Assembly: GCF_016744025.1 (NCBI RefSeq)
Contig: NZ_JADGFC010000003.1
Coordinates: 1-63,187 of the forward strand
From: Sulfurimonas sp.
GTDB taxonomy: Bacteria > Campylobacterota > Campylobacteria > Campylobacterales > Sulfurimonadaceae
DNA: 63,187 bases
Direction of reading: 5' to 3'
Shown here: piece after piece, positions 16,661-26,489 of the stretch
Layout of the letters: every line of letters starts with the position of its first letter
How positions within the stretch are numbered: the stretch's first letter is position 1
Translations under genes and position numbers: made by a program
The notes under the pieces: model-generated
What the model was told of the DNA's origin: nothing
Databases searched by the model: none
What the model saw: only the letters and a program-made list of their open reading frames with translations

Positions 16661-17992
16661 TTATCCTTTTACGATTATTAATGCTTTGATAATATCAACT
16701 GATTCTTTAAGTTGAATATCCTTGTATAGTTGTTCTTGCGTGATTATATCTTTTTTAGCCTTATCTTCTTCAGCTTTTTTAGATATTTTACTTTTATCTT
16801 TGTCATTGCCATTTACTTTTACTAACTCTTCTTCTAGATGTTTTTTAAGATCAGCTTCTTTAAGAGAAAAACCATTCTCTACTTTTTTAACTTCACCTGG
16901 TTGAACATCAATATCTGGTTTAACACCAACAGCTTGAATAGTTCTTCCACTTGGAAGATAATATCTAGCTATTGTAAGTTTGATTGCTTCTTTTTTTGTG
17001 ATAGGAAGCACTACTTGAACACTACCTTTTCCAAAAGTATTTTCACCAAGTATTACTCCACGTTTATGATCTTGTAATGCTCCACTAACAATCTCAGATG
17101 CAGAAGCACTTCCTCCATTAACTAGAACTACTAGAGGAACAGATGTCACTGTGTTGCTCTTTTTAGCCTTATATGTCTGATTATCAGACTCTTTACGACC
17201 TTTTTGAGAAACAATGTCACCTTCATCTACAAATAAGTCTACAAGACCTACTGCTTGATCAAGTAAACCACCAGGATTATTTCTTAAATCAAGAATAATT
17301 CCATTAGTCATAGATTTTTTCTTTTTTATAGCTTTATTAACATCGTCAACAACTTTTTTATCAAAACTAGTTACACGAACATAAAGAATATTTTTATCAA
17401 TAGTTTTAGTATATACTGACTCTATTGTAATAACACCTCTAACAATTTTAACAGGAAGTGGTTTAGCTTCTCCCTTACGAACAATTGTAATCTCGATAGG
17501 ATCGCCAACCTTTCCTCTCATGATAGCAACGGCTTCATCAATAGTCATATTCAGAGTTGACTCTTTGTTTATCTTAAGGATTATATCTCCAGATTTAAGA
17601 CCAGCCTTATCTGCAGGAGTTCCTTCAATTGGAGCGATAACTGTTAAAGCACCGTCTCTTATACCAACAGTAATTCCAAGTCCACCAAACTCACCATCTG
17701 TTTGTACTTTTAAGTTTTTATAGTCTTTTTGAGTAAGAAAGTTTGAGTGTGCATCAAGGTTGTTCATCATCCCTTTAAGTGCTTTATCCATCAACTCTTC
17801 AATTGTTACATCATCAACATTGTATTGTTCAACAATACTGATAACCTTTGTAAACTTTGCTAAAGCTTGAAGTCTAGAAGCTTCTTTTTTTGTACTGTCT
17901 GTAGTTTTTGCAAAAAGATTTGCGGAAAAAAGTAGAGATATAGCAATTGCTACAGAAGCGAAACCTAAAGTTATATATTTTTTGTTTTTCAT
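16661..17992 (-). CDS. ctpA: C-terminal processing protease CtpA/Prc
   Basis: 443 aa. Signal peptide/anchor (7-28), a PDZ domain around 100-190, then the S41 peptidase core. The catalytic Ser is in GGSASASE (293-300) and Lys322 in [22 protein letters not shown] is the family's strand before the active site. The C-terminal 60 residues are charged. It trims C-termini of periplasmic proteins. It is first in the run leading to purC and later genes, a juxtaposition of unrelated functions. Confidence 0.95.
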   Translation of the reverse strand: MKNKKYITLGFASVAIAISLLFSANLFAKTTDSTKKEASRLQALAKFTKVISIVEQYNVDDVTIEELMDKALKGMMNNLDAHSNFLTQKDYKNLKVQTDGEFGGLGITVGIRDGALTVIAPIEGTPADKAGLKSGDIILKINKESTLNMTIDEAVAIMRGKVGDPIEITIVRKGEAKPLPVKIVRGVITIESVYTKTIDKNILYVRVTSFDKKVVDDVNKAIKKKKSMTNGIILDLRNNPGGLLDQAVGLVDLFVDEGDIVSQKGRKESDNQTYKAKKSNTVTSVPLVVLVNGGSASASEIVSGALQDHKRGVILGENTFGKGSVQVVLPITKKEAIKLTIARYYLPSGRTIQAVGVKPDIDVQPGEVKKVENGFSLKEADLKKHLEEELVKVNGNDKDKSKISKKAEEDKAKKDIITQEQLYKDIQLKESVDIIKALIIVKG

Positions 17993-18203
17993 ATTTATTC
18001 CTATTATATTTAAAGATGGCTATTATAGTAAAAAGCTGTTTAAATAACAAATGAAAGATAGTATGAATGTATTTACAAGGTTGAGATTAAGAAAATAATA
18101 TTAAATAAAAATTCATAAAATTATTTAATAAATTTAATTAATATAAAGGTATAATTATGACGTTACAATTTGAGATAATTTAAAGTTATTTGGAGGACAA
18201 ATC

Positions 18204-18626
18204 ATGGAATCATTACCATTATTAATCGTTATAGGTGTTGTTTTATCAATTAGTACTTTTTTGTTTTTTGAAAATATGGCGATAAAAGCTAAAAAGCAAA
18301 GTATCGAAGAAGGTGAAGTAGTCGTAAAAGATTGTGACCTTGGTGAAAGTTTTATTCGTTATGACACATCAAAAAATGTAGCTTACTTTTTTGCTTCTAG
18401 TTATGTAATCTCACTTGGGGTAGCTATTGCTGGATATAGTCCAGAATATGGACTTGTAGAAGCACTTTTATATATATTTGTTACAACATTTATAGGCTCT
18501 TCAATTATTTTTGTATTGAAGTTTAAAAGAAGTCTATTAATTACAGTATTCGCAACTTTTCTTTACGGTGTTCCTCTTATTGGGGCTTCTGTGCTCGCAT
18601 TTTTAACTAAGTATCTATTCTCTTAA
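18204..18626 (+). CDS. Small inner-membrane protein, 140 aa
   Basis: Strong GGAGG ribosome site (18192-18196). Four hydrophobic helices: residues 4-22, about 62-80, 86-105 and 112-135, with a charged loop after helix 1 (KAKKQSIEEGEVVVKD). I do not recognise the family. It stands alone between the divergent ctpA and the hemerythrin gene and ends before a hairpin at 18649. Confidence 0.65.
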   Translation: MESLPLLIVIGVVLSISTFLFFENMAIKAKKQSIEEGEVVVKDCDLGESFIRYDTSKNVAYFFASSYVISLGVAIAGYSPEYGLVEALLYIFVTTFIGSSIIFVLKFKRSLLITVFATFLYGVPLIGASVLAFLTKYLFS

Positions 18627-18648
18627 AGTTAAAAATATACTCTCCTAG

Positions 18649-18674
18649 ATTGTCCTGAGCTACTTCAGGATAAT
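18649..18674 (+). terminator. Hairpin after the membrane-protein gene
   Basis: ATTGTCCTGA (18649-18658) pairs with TCAGGATAAT (18665-18674): ten pairs including one G-T, with a six-base loop. No U-run follows, so termination is likely but not certain. Confidence 0.55.
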
Positions 18675-18777
18675 CAATTATCTTCCTTTGCCATAATCAA
18701 AATAGATTGATATGTGATAATATCTATTTTATAAATTTTGAATATAATACACAAATAATTTAATCAAGGTATAAACA

Positions 18778-19218
18778 ATGAGCACAATAAAAGAATATTT
18801 AACAGCAGATCATAGTAGATGCGATGATTTTTTCGCAGCAATGGAAGAAAAAGCAAGTGGGTCATTAGCAGATGCTAAGTCTGATTATGAAGCATTTGCT
18901 AATGCAAGTGAGAGACATTTTCAAATGGAAGAGAGAGTAATGTTTTCTGAATTTGAAGCTAAGACTGGTATGACACAAGGTCCAACAGCAATGATGAGAC
19001 AAGAACATGCTCAAATGAGAGCTCTTGTAAAACAGATGGCTGAGGCTTTAGAAGATGAAAACAAAGATAAATTTTTTGGTCTTAGCGAGACTCTTATGAT
19101 TTTAATGCAACAACACAATATGAAAGAAGAGCAGATGCTATATACGATGGCACAACAACACTTAAGTGCTGAATCACCAAGAGTAGTAGAAATGATGGAG
19201 TTTATGATTGTTGAGTAG
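18778..19218 (+). CDS. Hemerythrin-domain protein
   Basis: 146 aa. Iron ligands can be placed in order: DHSRCDDFF (His13), SERHFQMEE (His and Glu), RQEHAQM and QQHNMKEE. This is the HHE pattern of bacterial hemerythrins and Ric/YtfE-like proteins, which bind O2 or NO at a di-iron site. A single domain with no partner domain. The next gene, a multi-helix membrane protein, begins 17 bp on and is probably co-transcribed. Confidence 0.88.
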   Translation: MSTIKEYLTADHSRCDDFFAAMEEKASGSLADAKSDYEAFANASERHFQMEERVMFSEFEAKTGMTQGPTAMMRQEHAQMRALVKQMAEALEDENKDKFFGLSETLMILMQQHNMKEEQMLYTMAQQHLSAESPRVVEMMEFMIVE

Positions 19219-19235
19219 TATTAGGGAGTTTAACT

Positions 19236-20522
19236 ATGGAGCTTAATGGTTTATCAATAGATCAAGCTCCTCCTATATTTGCACCACTGCGGTTCTATCT
19301 AACTGCACCACTTTTTGCGATACTTGCTGGTTTTTTAATTTTTTTTAGTGATTCTACTGTTTTAATGAGTAGATATTCAACCGACTCTATTGTAATAACA
19401 CATGCTCTAACAATTGGTTTTTTGGGTTTTGTTATGCTTGGTTCACTAACTCAAATGCTTCCTGTATTAGCTGGAGTGCAAATTCCAAAAGTAAATACGG
19501 TCTCTAAAATAGCACATTTATTTTTAGTTTTTGGAACTTTGTCTATGTTATTTGGCCTTATGAGTGAATCAACATTTTTCAATACAAGTGCCTTGATTTT
19601 GCTAGGTGTTGGTTTTACAATGATTGTAACTGTTATAGCAATGGCAATTTTAAAAGTGAAAAACTTTAATGCCACTGTAAAAGCTATGAGTGTGAGTCTT
19701 ATTTTTGCTTCTCTTACTTTTTTAATGGGACTGTTTTTACTTCTAACTTATATAGATGTTGATTACGCACAGTATAGAAATGTGATTGCTAATGTTCATA
19801 GCGTATGGGGAATATTTGGTTTTGCTGGTATTTTGATTATTGGTGTAACTTTTCAAGTATTACCTATGTTTTACGTTGCTCCTAGATTTAAGCAATTTTG
19901 CAAAAAAAGAGTAGTTTTACTTATTAGTGTGGGTCTTATTATTTGGCTTTTAACAAGTTTATTTGCTCAATCTTATTCTATTGTCGGAAAATTGTGGATT
20001 GCAGTGTTTTTTTGGGCATTTGCTACTACAGTATGGAAAAAAATGAGTGCTCGTCGTCGTCCTATTAGTGATGTGACAGTTTGGTATTGGAGAGTATCGA
20101 GTATTGCTCTAACTCTCGGTTCTTTTCTTTGGATTTTTGATGAGTACTTTAAGCATGAGTATATTGTAATGGTTGCAATTTTACTAGGTGGTGGATTTAT
20201 ACTATCTATCATGATAGGAATGCTCTATAAAATAATTCCATTTCTTGTTTGGTTTCACTTAAATGCTATGGGATATATGACAATTCCTACAATGAATGAA
20301 ATGATAAATAAAAACTTAGCAAGAGCTCAGTTTTTCCTATTTATTGCATCTTTGATTGGTTTTATATTTGCCTTTTATATTCCTATATTACTCAAAATTG
20401 CTGCTCTTAGTTTTATCCTAAGTATGGTAATCTTACAATATAATGTCATAGCACCAGTTTTGATATACAATAGAATCAAAAAAACTAAACCAGACTTTGA
20501 TATGAGTGCTTTTAAAGTTTAG
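19236..20522 (+). CDS. Polytopic membrane protein, NnrS/oxidase-subunit-I-like
   Basis: 428 aa with about twelve hydrophobic helices. Histidines lie inside helices: THALTIGFLGFVMLGS, NVHSVWGIFGFAGIL and VWFHLNAMG. This resembles NnrS and heme-copper oxidase subunit I relatives, but the catalytic His set of oxidases is not complete as far as I can see. GGAG ribosome site directly upstream. Pairing with a hemerythrin fits nitric oxide or oxygen handling; that is inference. Confidence 0.55.
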   Translation: MELNGLSIDQAPPIFAPLRFYLTAPLFAILAGFLIFFSDSTVLMSRYSTDSIVITHALTIGFLGFVMLGSLTQMLPVLAGVQIPKVNTVSKIAHLFLVFGTLSMLFGLMSESTFFNTSALILLGVGFTMIVTVIAMAILKVKNFNATVKAMSVSLIFASLTFLMGLFLLLTYIDVDYAQYRNVIANVHSVWGIFGFAGILIIGVTFQVLPMFYVAPRFKQFCKKRVVLLISVGLIIWLLTSLFAQSYSIVGKLWIAVFFWAFATTVWKKMSARRRPISDVTVWYWRVSSIALTLGSFLWIFDEYFKHEYIVMVAILLGGGFILSIMIGMLYKIIPFLVWFHLNAMGYMTIPTMNEMINKNLARAQFFLFIASLIGFIFAFYIPILLKIAALSFILSMVILQYNVIAPVLIYNRIKKTKPDFDMSAFKV

Positions 20523-20591
20523 TACATTTGCATTTAAAATTACGTAGGATAGAGATGATAAGAATTAAAATTCAATACAGCGAGACACTAA

Positions 20592-21116
20592 ATGTCGAGT
20601 CGTAACAATATTATATTAATAGGTTTTATGGGCGTAGGTAAGGGTAGTGTAGCTCGTGAAGTTATAAAAAACTCTGAGTATATGGCTATAGATACTGACG
20701 ATTTGATTGAGAGTATGGAAAACAAAAGAGTTAAAAACATATTTGAAGAAGATGGAGAAAGCTACTTTAGAAAACTAGAACTTGATGTTGCTTTATGGCT
20801 TGAATCAAGTATTAAAAATACACTTATCTCAACAGGCGGCGGCTTTTATAAGCAAAAAAACCTTAAAAAAATAGCTACTATTATTCTTTTAGATTCTCCG
20901 TTTGAAAAGATTATTAAACGTATTAAAAATCATCCAAATGCAGCAAAAAAACTTAAAAAAAGACCACTTTTAGCTGATTTGAAAAAAGCTGAAGAACTTT
21001 ATAAAGAACGTCGTCCAGAGTATTTAGCTCTTGCTGATATAGTTATAGACGTTACAAAAAAAAGTGCATTAGAGTGCTCAAATGAACTTCTTAAAAAGGT
21101 AAAAAAATATGCGTAA
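20592..21116 (+). CDS. aroK: Shikimate kinase
   Basis: 174 aa. P-loop GFMGVGKGSV (about 11-20), AIDTDDLIE with the shikimate-binding Asp, STGGGFY and the RRPLL-type lid KKRPLLADL. It phosphorylates shikimate in aromatic amino acid synthesis. Its end overlaps the thioredoxin-like gene by 8 bp. Confidence 0.93.
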   Translation: MSSRNNIILIGFMGVGKGSVAREVIKNSEYMAIDTDDLIESMENKRVKNIFEEDGESYFRKLELDVALWLESSIKNTLISTGGGFYKQKNLKKIATIILLDSPFEKIIKRIKNHPNAAKKLKKRPLLADLKKAEELYKERRPEYLALADIVIDVTKKSALECSNELLKKVKKYA

Positions 21117-21534
21117 AATATTAATATACTTAACACTTCTACTTGCTAGTACAATCATGGCATCTGAAGTTAAGTGGGCTAAAAATTATGACTCAGCTAT
21201 TAAAGAAGCAACTAGGTTTTTTAAACCTGTACTTTTTATCTCATCAAGACATACATGTAAGTTTTGTGTTATTTTAGAGAATGGCACTTTAAAAGATAAA
21301 AGAGTTGTTGAAGCTTTAAACAAAGACTTTATATCTATCACTTCATACAGTGATGATAATGATTATATGCCAAAAGAACTTTGGCAACCAGGAACACCTG
21401 CTATCTGGTTTTTACTTCCAAGTGGTGAACCTATGTATCAACCAATTATGGGTGCAATAGATGCAGAGAACTTTTTAAAAGCTATAGCTGTAGTTAAAAC
21501 GGAGTTTGACAACTTCAAGAAGACAGGAAAATAA
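21109..21534 (+). CDS. Periplasmic thioredoxin-fold protein (DUF255-like)
   Basis: 141 aa with a signal peptide (cleavage near Ala18). The redox pair is Cys50-Lys-Phe-Cys53, followed by a thioredoxin-like strand order with a cis-proline candidate in GTPAIWFLLPSG. It looks like the SoxW/DUF255 thioredoxins that reduce or protect secreted proteins. It is translated from inside the aroK end and 2 bp before hisD. Confidence 0.8.
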   Translation: MRKILIYLTLLLASTIMASEVKWAKNYDSAIKEATRFFKPVLFISSRHTCKFCVILENGTLKDKRVVEALNKDFISITSYSDDNDYMPKELWQPGTPAIWFLLPSGEPMYQPIMGAIDAENFLKAIAVVKTEFDNFKKTGK

Positions 21535-21536
21535 TA

Positions 21537-22829
21537 ATGATTTTTACAAATACAAACAGTCCAGACTTTAATGAGAGTTTTAATGAACTTTTACAAAGAG
21601 GAAAAATGGATATAGCAAATGTAAGTGCTATTGTTGGAAATATTATAGACGAGATTAAAACTGATAAAAATAAAGCACTTAAACAGCATATCTCAAAGTT
21701 TGATAACTGGACACCAGTTAGTGATGAAGACTTAAAAATATCAACAGAATCAATGAGTAAAGCATATAATAATATAGATGCTAAGCTAAAGAGTGCTCTA
21801 CATTTAGCATACGATAGAATCAAAGTGTACCATGAAAAGCAAAAGCCTAAATCTTGGTTTGATACAGAAGACAATGGAACTATTTTAGGTCAAAAAGTAA
21901 CGGCTGTAGATAGTGCAGGTCTTTATATTCCCGGTGGTAAGGCAGCTTACCCATCTTCACTTTTAATGAATGTTATTCCAGCACAGGTTGCAGGAGTTGA
22001 GAATATTGTTGTATGTACTCCAACGCCTGATAATGAGCCAAATGAACTTTTACTTGCTGCTTGCCATCTTTGTGGTGTAAGTGAAGTTTACAAGGTAGGT
22101 GGTGCTAGTGCTATAGCTGCTATGGCTTATGGAACAGAGAATATTCCTAAGGTTGATGTTATTACAGGACCAGGTAATATCTTTGTTGCAACTGCTAAAA
22201 AGATGGTTTTTGGTGAGGTAAACATTGATATGATTGCAGGACCAAGTGAGATAGGAATACTAGCAGATGATAGTGCAAATGCTAATCACTTAGCAATTGA
22301 TATGCTCTCTCAAGCTGAACACGATGAGATGGCAAGTTCTATTTTGATTACTCCATCACAAAAATTAGCTGATGAAGTAAAAGTTGAGATAGAAAACTGG
22401 CTTAAAAAACTTCCTCGTGAAGAGATAGCTAGAAAGTCTATACAAGAACGTGGTGCAATTATTGTGTCATCTGATATGGATGAAGCAATTAAACTTATGA
22501 ATGATATCGCTCCTGAGCATTTAGAAGTTGCTACTGATAATGCTTTTGAATATTTACCATTTATAAAACACGCAGGTGCAATTTTCTTAGGTCACAACAC
22601 TCCTGAAGTTGTTGGTGATTATGTAGCTGGACCAAATCATACTTTACCAACTGGTGGAACAGCAAAATTTTACTCTCCATTAGGAGTTGAAAATTTTATG
22701 AAAAAGACTTCTATTATCTCTTTTTCAAGTAAAGCTATCAATGAAATTGGTGAAGAGTGTGCACTAATAGCAAATACAGAAGGACTGACTGCTCACGAGC
22801 AATCAGTGCGTGTAAGGCTCACTAAGTAA
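21537..22829 (+). CDS. hisD: Histidinol dehydrogenase
   Basis: 430 aa. Signature segments: YIPGGKAAYPSSLLM, VITGPGNIFVATAKK, the zinc-ligand block SQAEHDEMA, and GPNHTLPTGGTA. It oxidises histidinol to histidine in two steps. No other his gene is nearby. Histidine is also a substrate of the OvoA reaction, but no operon link exists. Confidence 0.97.
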   Translation: MIFTNTNSPDFNESFNELLQRGKMDIANVSAIVGNIIDEIKTDKNKALKQHISKFDNWTPVSDEDLKISTESMSKAYNNIDAKLKSALHLAYDRIKVYHEKQKPKSWFDTEDNGTILGQKVTAVDSAGLYIPGGKAAYPSSLLMNVIPAQVAGVENIVVCTPTPDNEPNELLLAACHLCGVSEVYKVGGASAIAAMAYGTENIPKVDVITGPGNIFVATAKKMVFGEVNIDMIAGPSEIGILADDSANANHLAIDMLSQAEHDEMASSILITPSQKLADEVKVEIENWLKKLPREEIARKSIQERGAIIVSSDMDEAIKLMNDIAPEHLEVATDNAFEYLPFIKHAGAIFLGHNTPEVVGDYVAGPNHTLPTGGTAKFYSPLGVENFMKKTSIISFSSKAINEIGEECALIANTEGLTAHEQSVRVRLTK

Positions 22830-22870
22830 TTCTATTTCATAAGAATTAACAATAAAATAAAGTGTAAAAT

Positions 22871-22893
22871 ACCCTTATTAATAAAATAAGGGT
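22871..22893 (+). terminator. hisD-distal hairpin overlapping the next start region
   Basis: ACCCTTATT (22871-22879) and AATAAGGGT (22885-22893) form a perfect 9-bp stem with an AATAA loop. It ends 6 bases before the ATG of the DUF2231 remnant and includes the only AAGGG ribosome-site-like bases. It can therefore end hisD transcription or hide that site. Confidence 0.6.
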
Positions 22894-22899
22894 TTACAT

Positions 22900-23382
22900 A
22901 TGTTACATCCAGCAGCAGCTCATTTTGCAGTCTCACTTCCAATAATCTCTTTTATACTAGGTTTAGCTTATTTGTACAAGCAAACAGAATTAATGTCTAA
23001 AATCTCTACTCGTTTTATGGTTTTTTCATCTATAGTTCTTATAGTCGCTTTTTTTAGTGGAAAATATGATGGAGGAGAAGTTTATATGTTACTCTCAGCA
23101 GAGGGACAAGAACTTTTAAAGCAACACAAATAAATTGGATTTTTTTTAGCAATAGGAATGGTAATTGTAGCAGTTATTAAATTTTATGGCTGTTATAAAA
23201 AATCTTTTAAAATAGAAATTTTTGCAATAATTTTAGTGGCAATTATTTCTATTGGAGTTATGTATCAAGGTAAAATAGGTGGAGAACTTACATATACATA
23301 TGGTGCACATGTAAAAGATCACTCCGATGGAATGGACTGTTTAGATGACCCAGAAGACTTTCTTGAGGAAGAAAAAGACTAA
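22900..23382 (+). pseudogene. DUF2231 membrane protein split by one in-frame TAA
   Basis: Codons 1-77 (from ATG 22900) read MLHPAAAHFAVSLPIISF..., the DUF2231 opening, and stop at TAA 23131-23133. The same frame continues without shift through Ile-Gly-Phe-Phe-Leu-Ala-Ile-Gly-Met into a further 74 residues ending in EEEKD, including the typical GGELTYTYGAHV end. Joined, the product would be about 160 aa with four membrane helices, the family length. The stop is one base from AAA, GAA or CAA. It is therefore a nonsense mutation, a recoded stop or a sequencing error. No strong ribosome site precedes the second half. Confidence 0.75.
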
Positions 23383-23398
23383 GAAAAGCAAAGCTTTT

Positions 23399-23920
23399 TT
23401 ACTCTATTGGTAAATCTGACATATCAAAACTTGCCAACCACATTCTAAGCCACAAACCTAAAGTACTTGTAAATCCAACTTCGCTAAATACTAACTTTTT
23501 ATTTTTATCATATATAAAAGTTGTTGGGTAAGCTGCTATTTTGAACTCTTGTGCAAAAAAACCATTAGTGTCGTTGTAAACTTTATAGTTTAAATTGTGC
23601 TCATGCATATATTTTTTAACTTCTCTGTCCGTGCCAGAACTTACAGCTATTGTAAGTACTTCAAAGTTCTCAGAGATAGTTTGTATATTAGAAGCTTCAA
23701 GTTTACAGGTAGGACACCATGTAGCCCAAAAATGTATAAGAATTGGTTTGTCTTTTGGATAAGTATAATTCTTTGCATCTAAGAGAGTTATATTTATATT
23801 TTGAAGTGCTTCTTTATTTAAATCACTACTTTTATATATACTAATTGCGTTTGTTAATATAGTTATGAATATAAAAAATATAACTATTTCTTTAAGGTAT
23901 CTTTTGATTTTATTTTTCAT
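23399..23920 (-). CDS. TlpA/ScsD-like membrane-anchored thioredoxin
   Basis: 173 aa. An N-terminal anchor (residues 10-28) is followed by a thioredoxin domain with Cys69-Pro-Thr-Cys72 in HFWATWCPTC and a cis-proline in AAYPTTFIYD. It faces the periplasm. Such proteins reduce disulfides for c-type cytochrome maturation or metal centres. It is divergent from nosL, and both may serve periplasmic redox proteins. Confidence 0.85.
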   Translation of the reverse strand: MKNKIKRYLKEIVIFFIFITILTNAISIYKSSDLNKEALQNINITLLDAKNYTYPKDKPILIHFWATWCPTCKLEASNIQTISENFEVLTIAVSSGTDREVKKYMHEHNLNYKVYNDTNGFFAQEFKIAAYPTTFIYDKNKKLVFSEVGFTSTLGLWLRMWLASFDMSDLPIE

Positions 23921-23951
23921 TTTAAACTTTTTGTCATGAATTTGTCACTTA

Positions 23952-23989
23952 TTAACACTTGTGTAATTGTTAAGTGCTAATATTAGCAC
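23952..23989. promoter_or_regulatory. Overlapping dyads upstream of nosL
   Basis: TTAACACTT (23952-23960) and AAGTGCTAA (23972-23980) are inverted at 8 of 9 positions, 11 bases apart. GTGCTAATATTAGCAC (23974-23989) is a perfect 16-bp palindrome that shares the right arm. They lie between the divergent thioredoxin and nosL genes. This looks like an operator; the regulator is unknown. Confidence 0.55.
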
Positions 23990-24013
23990 ATAAATAAACA
24001 TTAAGGATATAAA

Positions 24014-24508
24014 ATGATGAAATTATATATGGCTACTATTACAATACTGCTTTTGATTGGTTGTGGACCCGAGAATAAACCAAATGTAAAATCTGCTATG
24101 TTTCAGTCTGTAAGTTCACAAGAAGCCACTCTAGTTAAAAGTGGTAAAGATAAAGCTTCATGTAGTAGATGCGGAATGAACTTAGTAATGTTTTATAAAA
24201 CTAGTCATGTTGCACAACATAAAGACAAACCCCAACAGTACTGTTCAATACATTGTTTGCAAGATCATCTTGGTGAAGGGGTCACTCTTAAAAATCCACA
24301 AGTAGTGGATGCTGATTCACTTAAATTAATCCATGTTGGAGATGCTTCTTATGTTGTTGGAAGTAAAAAAAGAGGTACTATGACTAGAGTTAGTAAGTAT
24401 GCTTTTTTAGATGAGAAAATGGCTGAAAAATTTCAAGAAAAATTTGGTGGCAAAATTATGAATTTCAATGAAGCGTTAGAAGTTGCTAAAAAAGATTTTA
24501 AACGTTAG
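24014..24508 (+). CDS. nosL: NosL-family lipoprotein
   Basis: 164 aa with lipobox LLIGC (Cys17). Metal-site motifs SCSRCGM (Cys50, Cys53, Met55) and QYCSIHCL (Cys77, His80, Cys81) are those of NosL, a copper-binding accessory protein for nitrous-oxide reductase. No nosZ or other nos gene is in the window. A bidirectional hairpin follows, then convergent dnaK. Confidence 0.85.
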   Translation: MMKLYMATITILLLIGCGPENKPNVKSAMFQSVSSQEATLVKSGKDKASCSRCGMNLVMFYKTSHVAQHKDKPQQYCSIHCLQDHLGEGVTLKNPQVVDADSLKLIHVGDASYVVGSKKRGTMTRVSKYAFLDEKMAEKFQEKFGGKIMNFNEALEVAKKDFKR

Positions 24509-24514
24509 AAGTTA

Positions 24515-24548
24515 ATAAATCCAAAGGGGTTAATTCCTTTGGATTTAT
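24515..24548. terminator. Bidirectional terminator between nosL and dnaK
   Basis: ATAAATCCAAAGG (24515-24527) and CCTTTGGATTTAT (24536-24548) are perfect inverted arms with loop GGTTAATT. It lies between two convergent genes and can terminate both. Confidence 0.85.
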
Positions 24549-24555
24549 ATTGAAA

Positions 24556-26442
24556 TTATTCTATTTCAGCGTCGATAACGTCTTCGTCATCTTTTTTCTT
24601 CTTTTGATCAGCTTCTGCAGCAGCTGGATCTTGTTCTTGTTTGTACATTTGTTCAGCCATCTTGTGAGAAGCTTCAGTAAGTACTTTTACTTTCTCTTCG
24701 ATTTGCTCTTTAGTAGCAGACTCATCTTTTAGGATTTCTTTAAGATCAGTTATAGCAGTTTCGATTTTAGCTTTTTCTTCTGCTTCTAATTTCTCTCCCA
24801 TTTCTGTAACTGATTTTTCAGTTTGAGCAATAAGTGCATCTGCTTGGTTTCTTAAATCAACCATTGCTTTTCTTTCTTCATCTGCTGATTTATTCTCTTC
24901 AGCATCTTGAACCATTTTGTTGATTTCTTCTTCACTTAGTCCAGATGAACCAGAGATTGTGATTGACTGAGACTTACCAGTACCTTTATCAGTTGAAGAA
25001 ACTGTTAGGATACCATTAGCATCGATGTCAAATGTAACTTCGATTTGAGGTACACCACGTGGAGCAGCTGGAATATCACCAAGCTCAAACAGACCTAAAG
25101 ACTTATTGTCTTTAGCAAATTCTCTTTCACCTTGACCTACTGAAATACTAACAGCTGGCTGGTTGTCTTCTGCAGTTGAGAATACTTGAGATTTTTTAAC
25201 AGGAATTGTAGTTCCTTTTTCAATTATCTTAGTCATAACTCCACCAAGAGTCTCAATACCAAGTGATAATGGAGTAACATCTAGAAGAAGAACATCTTTA
25301 ACATCTCCTCTAAGAACACCACCTTGAATAGCAGCACCTGCAGCAACAACTTCATCAGGGTTAACACCTTTATTTAAGTCTTTACCACCGAAGTATTTAG
25401 AAACAGCTTCTTGAGCAGCTGGAACACGAGTTGAACCACCAACCATGATAATCTCTTTGATTTCATTGTTATCTAAACCAGACTCTTTCATTGCTACTTT
25501 GATGTGATCAATAGTCTCTTCTACAAGCTCAGAAATCATACCTTCAAATTTAGCACGAGTAAGTTTTACAACTAAATGTTGTGGTCCAGCTTCTGTCATA
25601 GTGATAAAAGGTAAGTTGATTTCAGTTTCAGTAGCTGAACTTAACTCTTTTTTAGCATTTTCAGCAGAATCTTTTAGACGTTGAAGAGCCATTTTGTCAT
25701 TTTTAAGATCAATACCATGAGAGTTTTTAAACTCAGCATTTAAGAAATCAACGATTTTATTATCAAAGTCGTCACCACCTAAAAAAGCATTACCATCAGT
25801 TGAAAGAACTTCAAAAGTACCGTCAGAAATTTCTAAAACTGTAACATCAAATGTTCCACCACCAAGGTCATAAACAAGTACATTTTCTTCAGCTTTACTC
25901 TCTAAACCATAAGCAAGTGCAGAAGCAGTAGGCTCATTGATAATACGAAGAACATTAAGACCAGCGATTGTGCCAGCATCTTTTGTCGCTTTTCTCTGTG
26001 CATCATTGAAGTAAGCAGGAACTGTTATAACAGCGTCAGTTACTTTAGAACCTAAATAAGCTTCAGCATCTTCTTTTAGTTTTGTAAGAATCTTAGCTGA
26101 GATTTCTTGAGGAGTATAAATCTTACCTGCAACATCAACAGCTGCTGAACCATCTTTATCAACGATATTGTAAGTTACTTTATCGTGTGCTTGTTTAGCA
26201 TTTTCTTCATTCATCATAAGACCCATAATTCTCTTGATTGAAGAGATTGTTTTTTCAGGGTTTGTAATTGCTTGACGTTTTGCTGGATCACCAACTAAAA
26301 CATCACCTTTATCTGTGAATGCTACAACTGATGGAGTTGTATTTTTACCTTCTGCATTTGGGATGATTTTAGCTTCACCACCCTCATAAACTGCTACACA
26401 TGAATTTGTTGTTCCTAAATCTATTCCGATTACTTTGCTCAT
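24556..26442 (-). CDS. dnaK: Chaperone DnaK (Hsp70)
   Basis: 628 aa. [11 protein letters not shown] at the start, [12 protein letters not shown], the VGGSTRVP block and the C-terminal substrate domain with a [14 protein letters not shown]-type acidic tail. It follows grpE by 47 bp on the same strand and is transcribed from the HAIR-containing promoter upstream of grpE. No dnaJ or hrcA is adjacent. Confidence 0.98.
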   Translation of the reverse strand: MSKVIGIDLGTTNSCVAVYEGGEAKIIPNAEGKNTTPSVVAFTDKGDVLVGDPAKRQAITNPEKTISSIKRIMGLMMNEENAKQAHDKVTYNIVDKDGSAAVDVAGKIYTPQEISAKILTKLKEDAEAYLGSKVTDAVITVPAYFNDAQRKATKDAGTIAGLNVLRIINEPTASALAYGLESKAEENVLVYDLGGGTFDVTVLEISDGTFEVLSTDGNAFLGGDDFDNKIVDFLNAEFKNSHGIDLKNDKMALQRLKDSAENAKKELSSATETEINLPFITMTEAGPQHLVVKLTRAKFEGMISELVEETIDHIKVAMKESGLDNNEIKEIIMVGGSTRVPAAQEAVSKYFGGKDLNKGVNPDEVVAAGAAIQGGVLRGDVKDVLLLDVTPLSLGIETLGGVMTKIIEKGTTIPVKKSQVFSTAEDNQPAVSISVGQGEREFAKDNKSLGLFELGDIPAAPRGVPQIEVTFDIDANGILTVSSTDKGTGKSQSITISGSSGLSEEEINKMVQDAEENKSADEERKAMVDLRNQADALIAQTEKSVTEMGEKLEAEEKAKIETAITDLKEILKDESATKEQIEEKVKVLTEASHKMAEQMYKQEQDPAAAEADQKKKKDDEDVIDAEIE

Positions 26443-26489
26443 TTTAATTCCTTAATTTGTTTAATTTAAATTTATTTATTTTTACGAAC

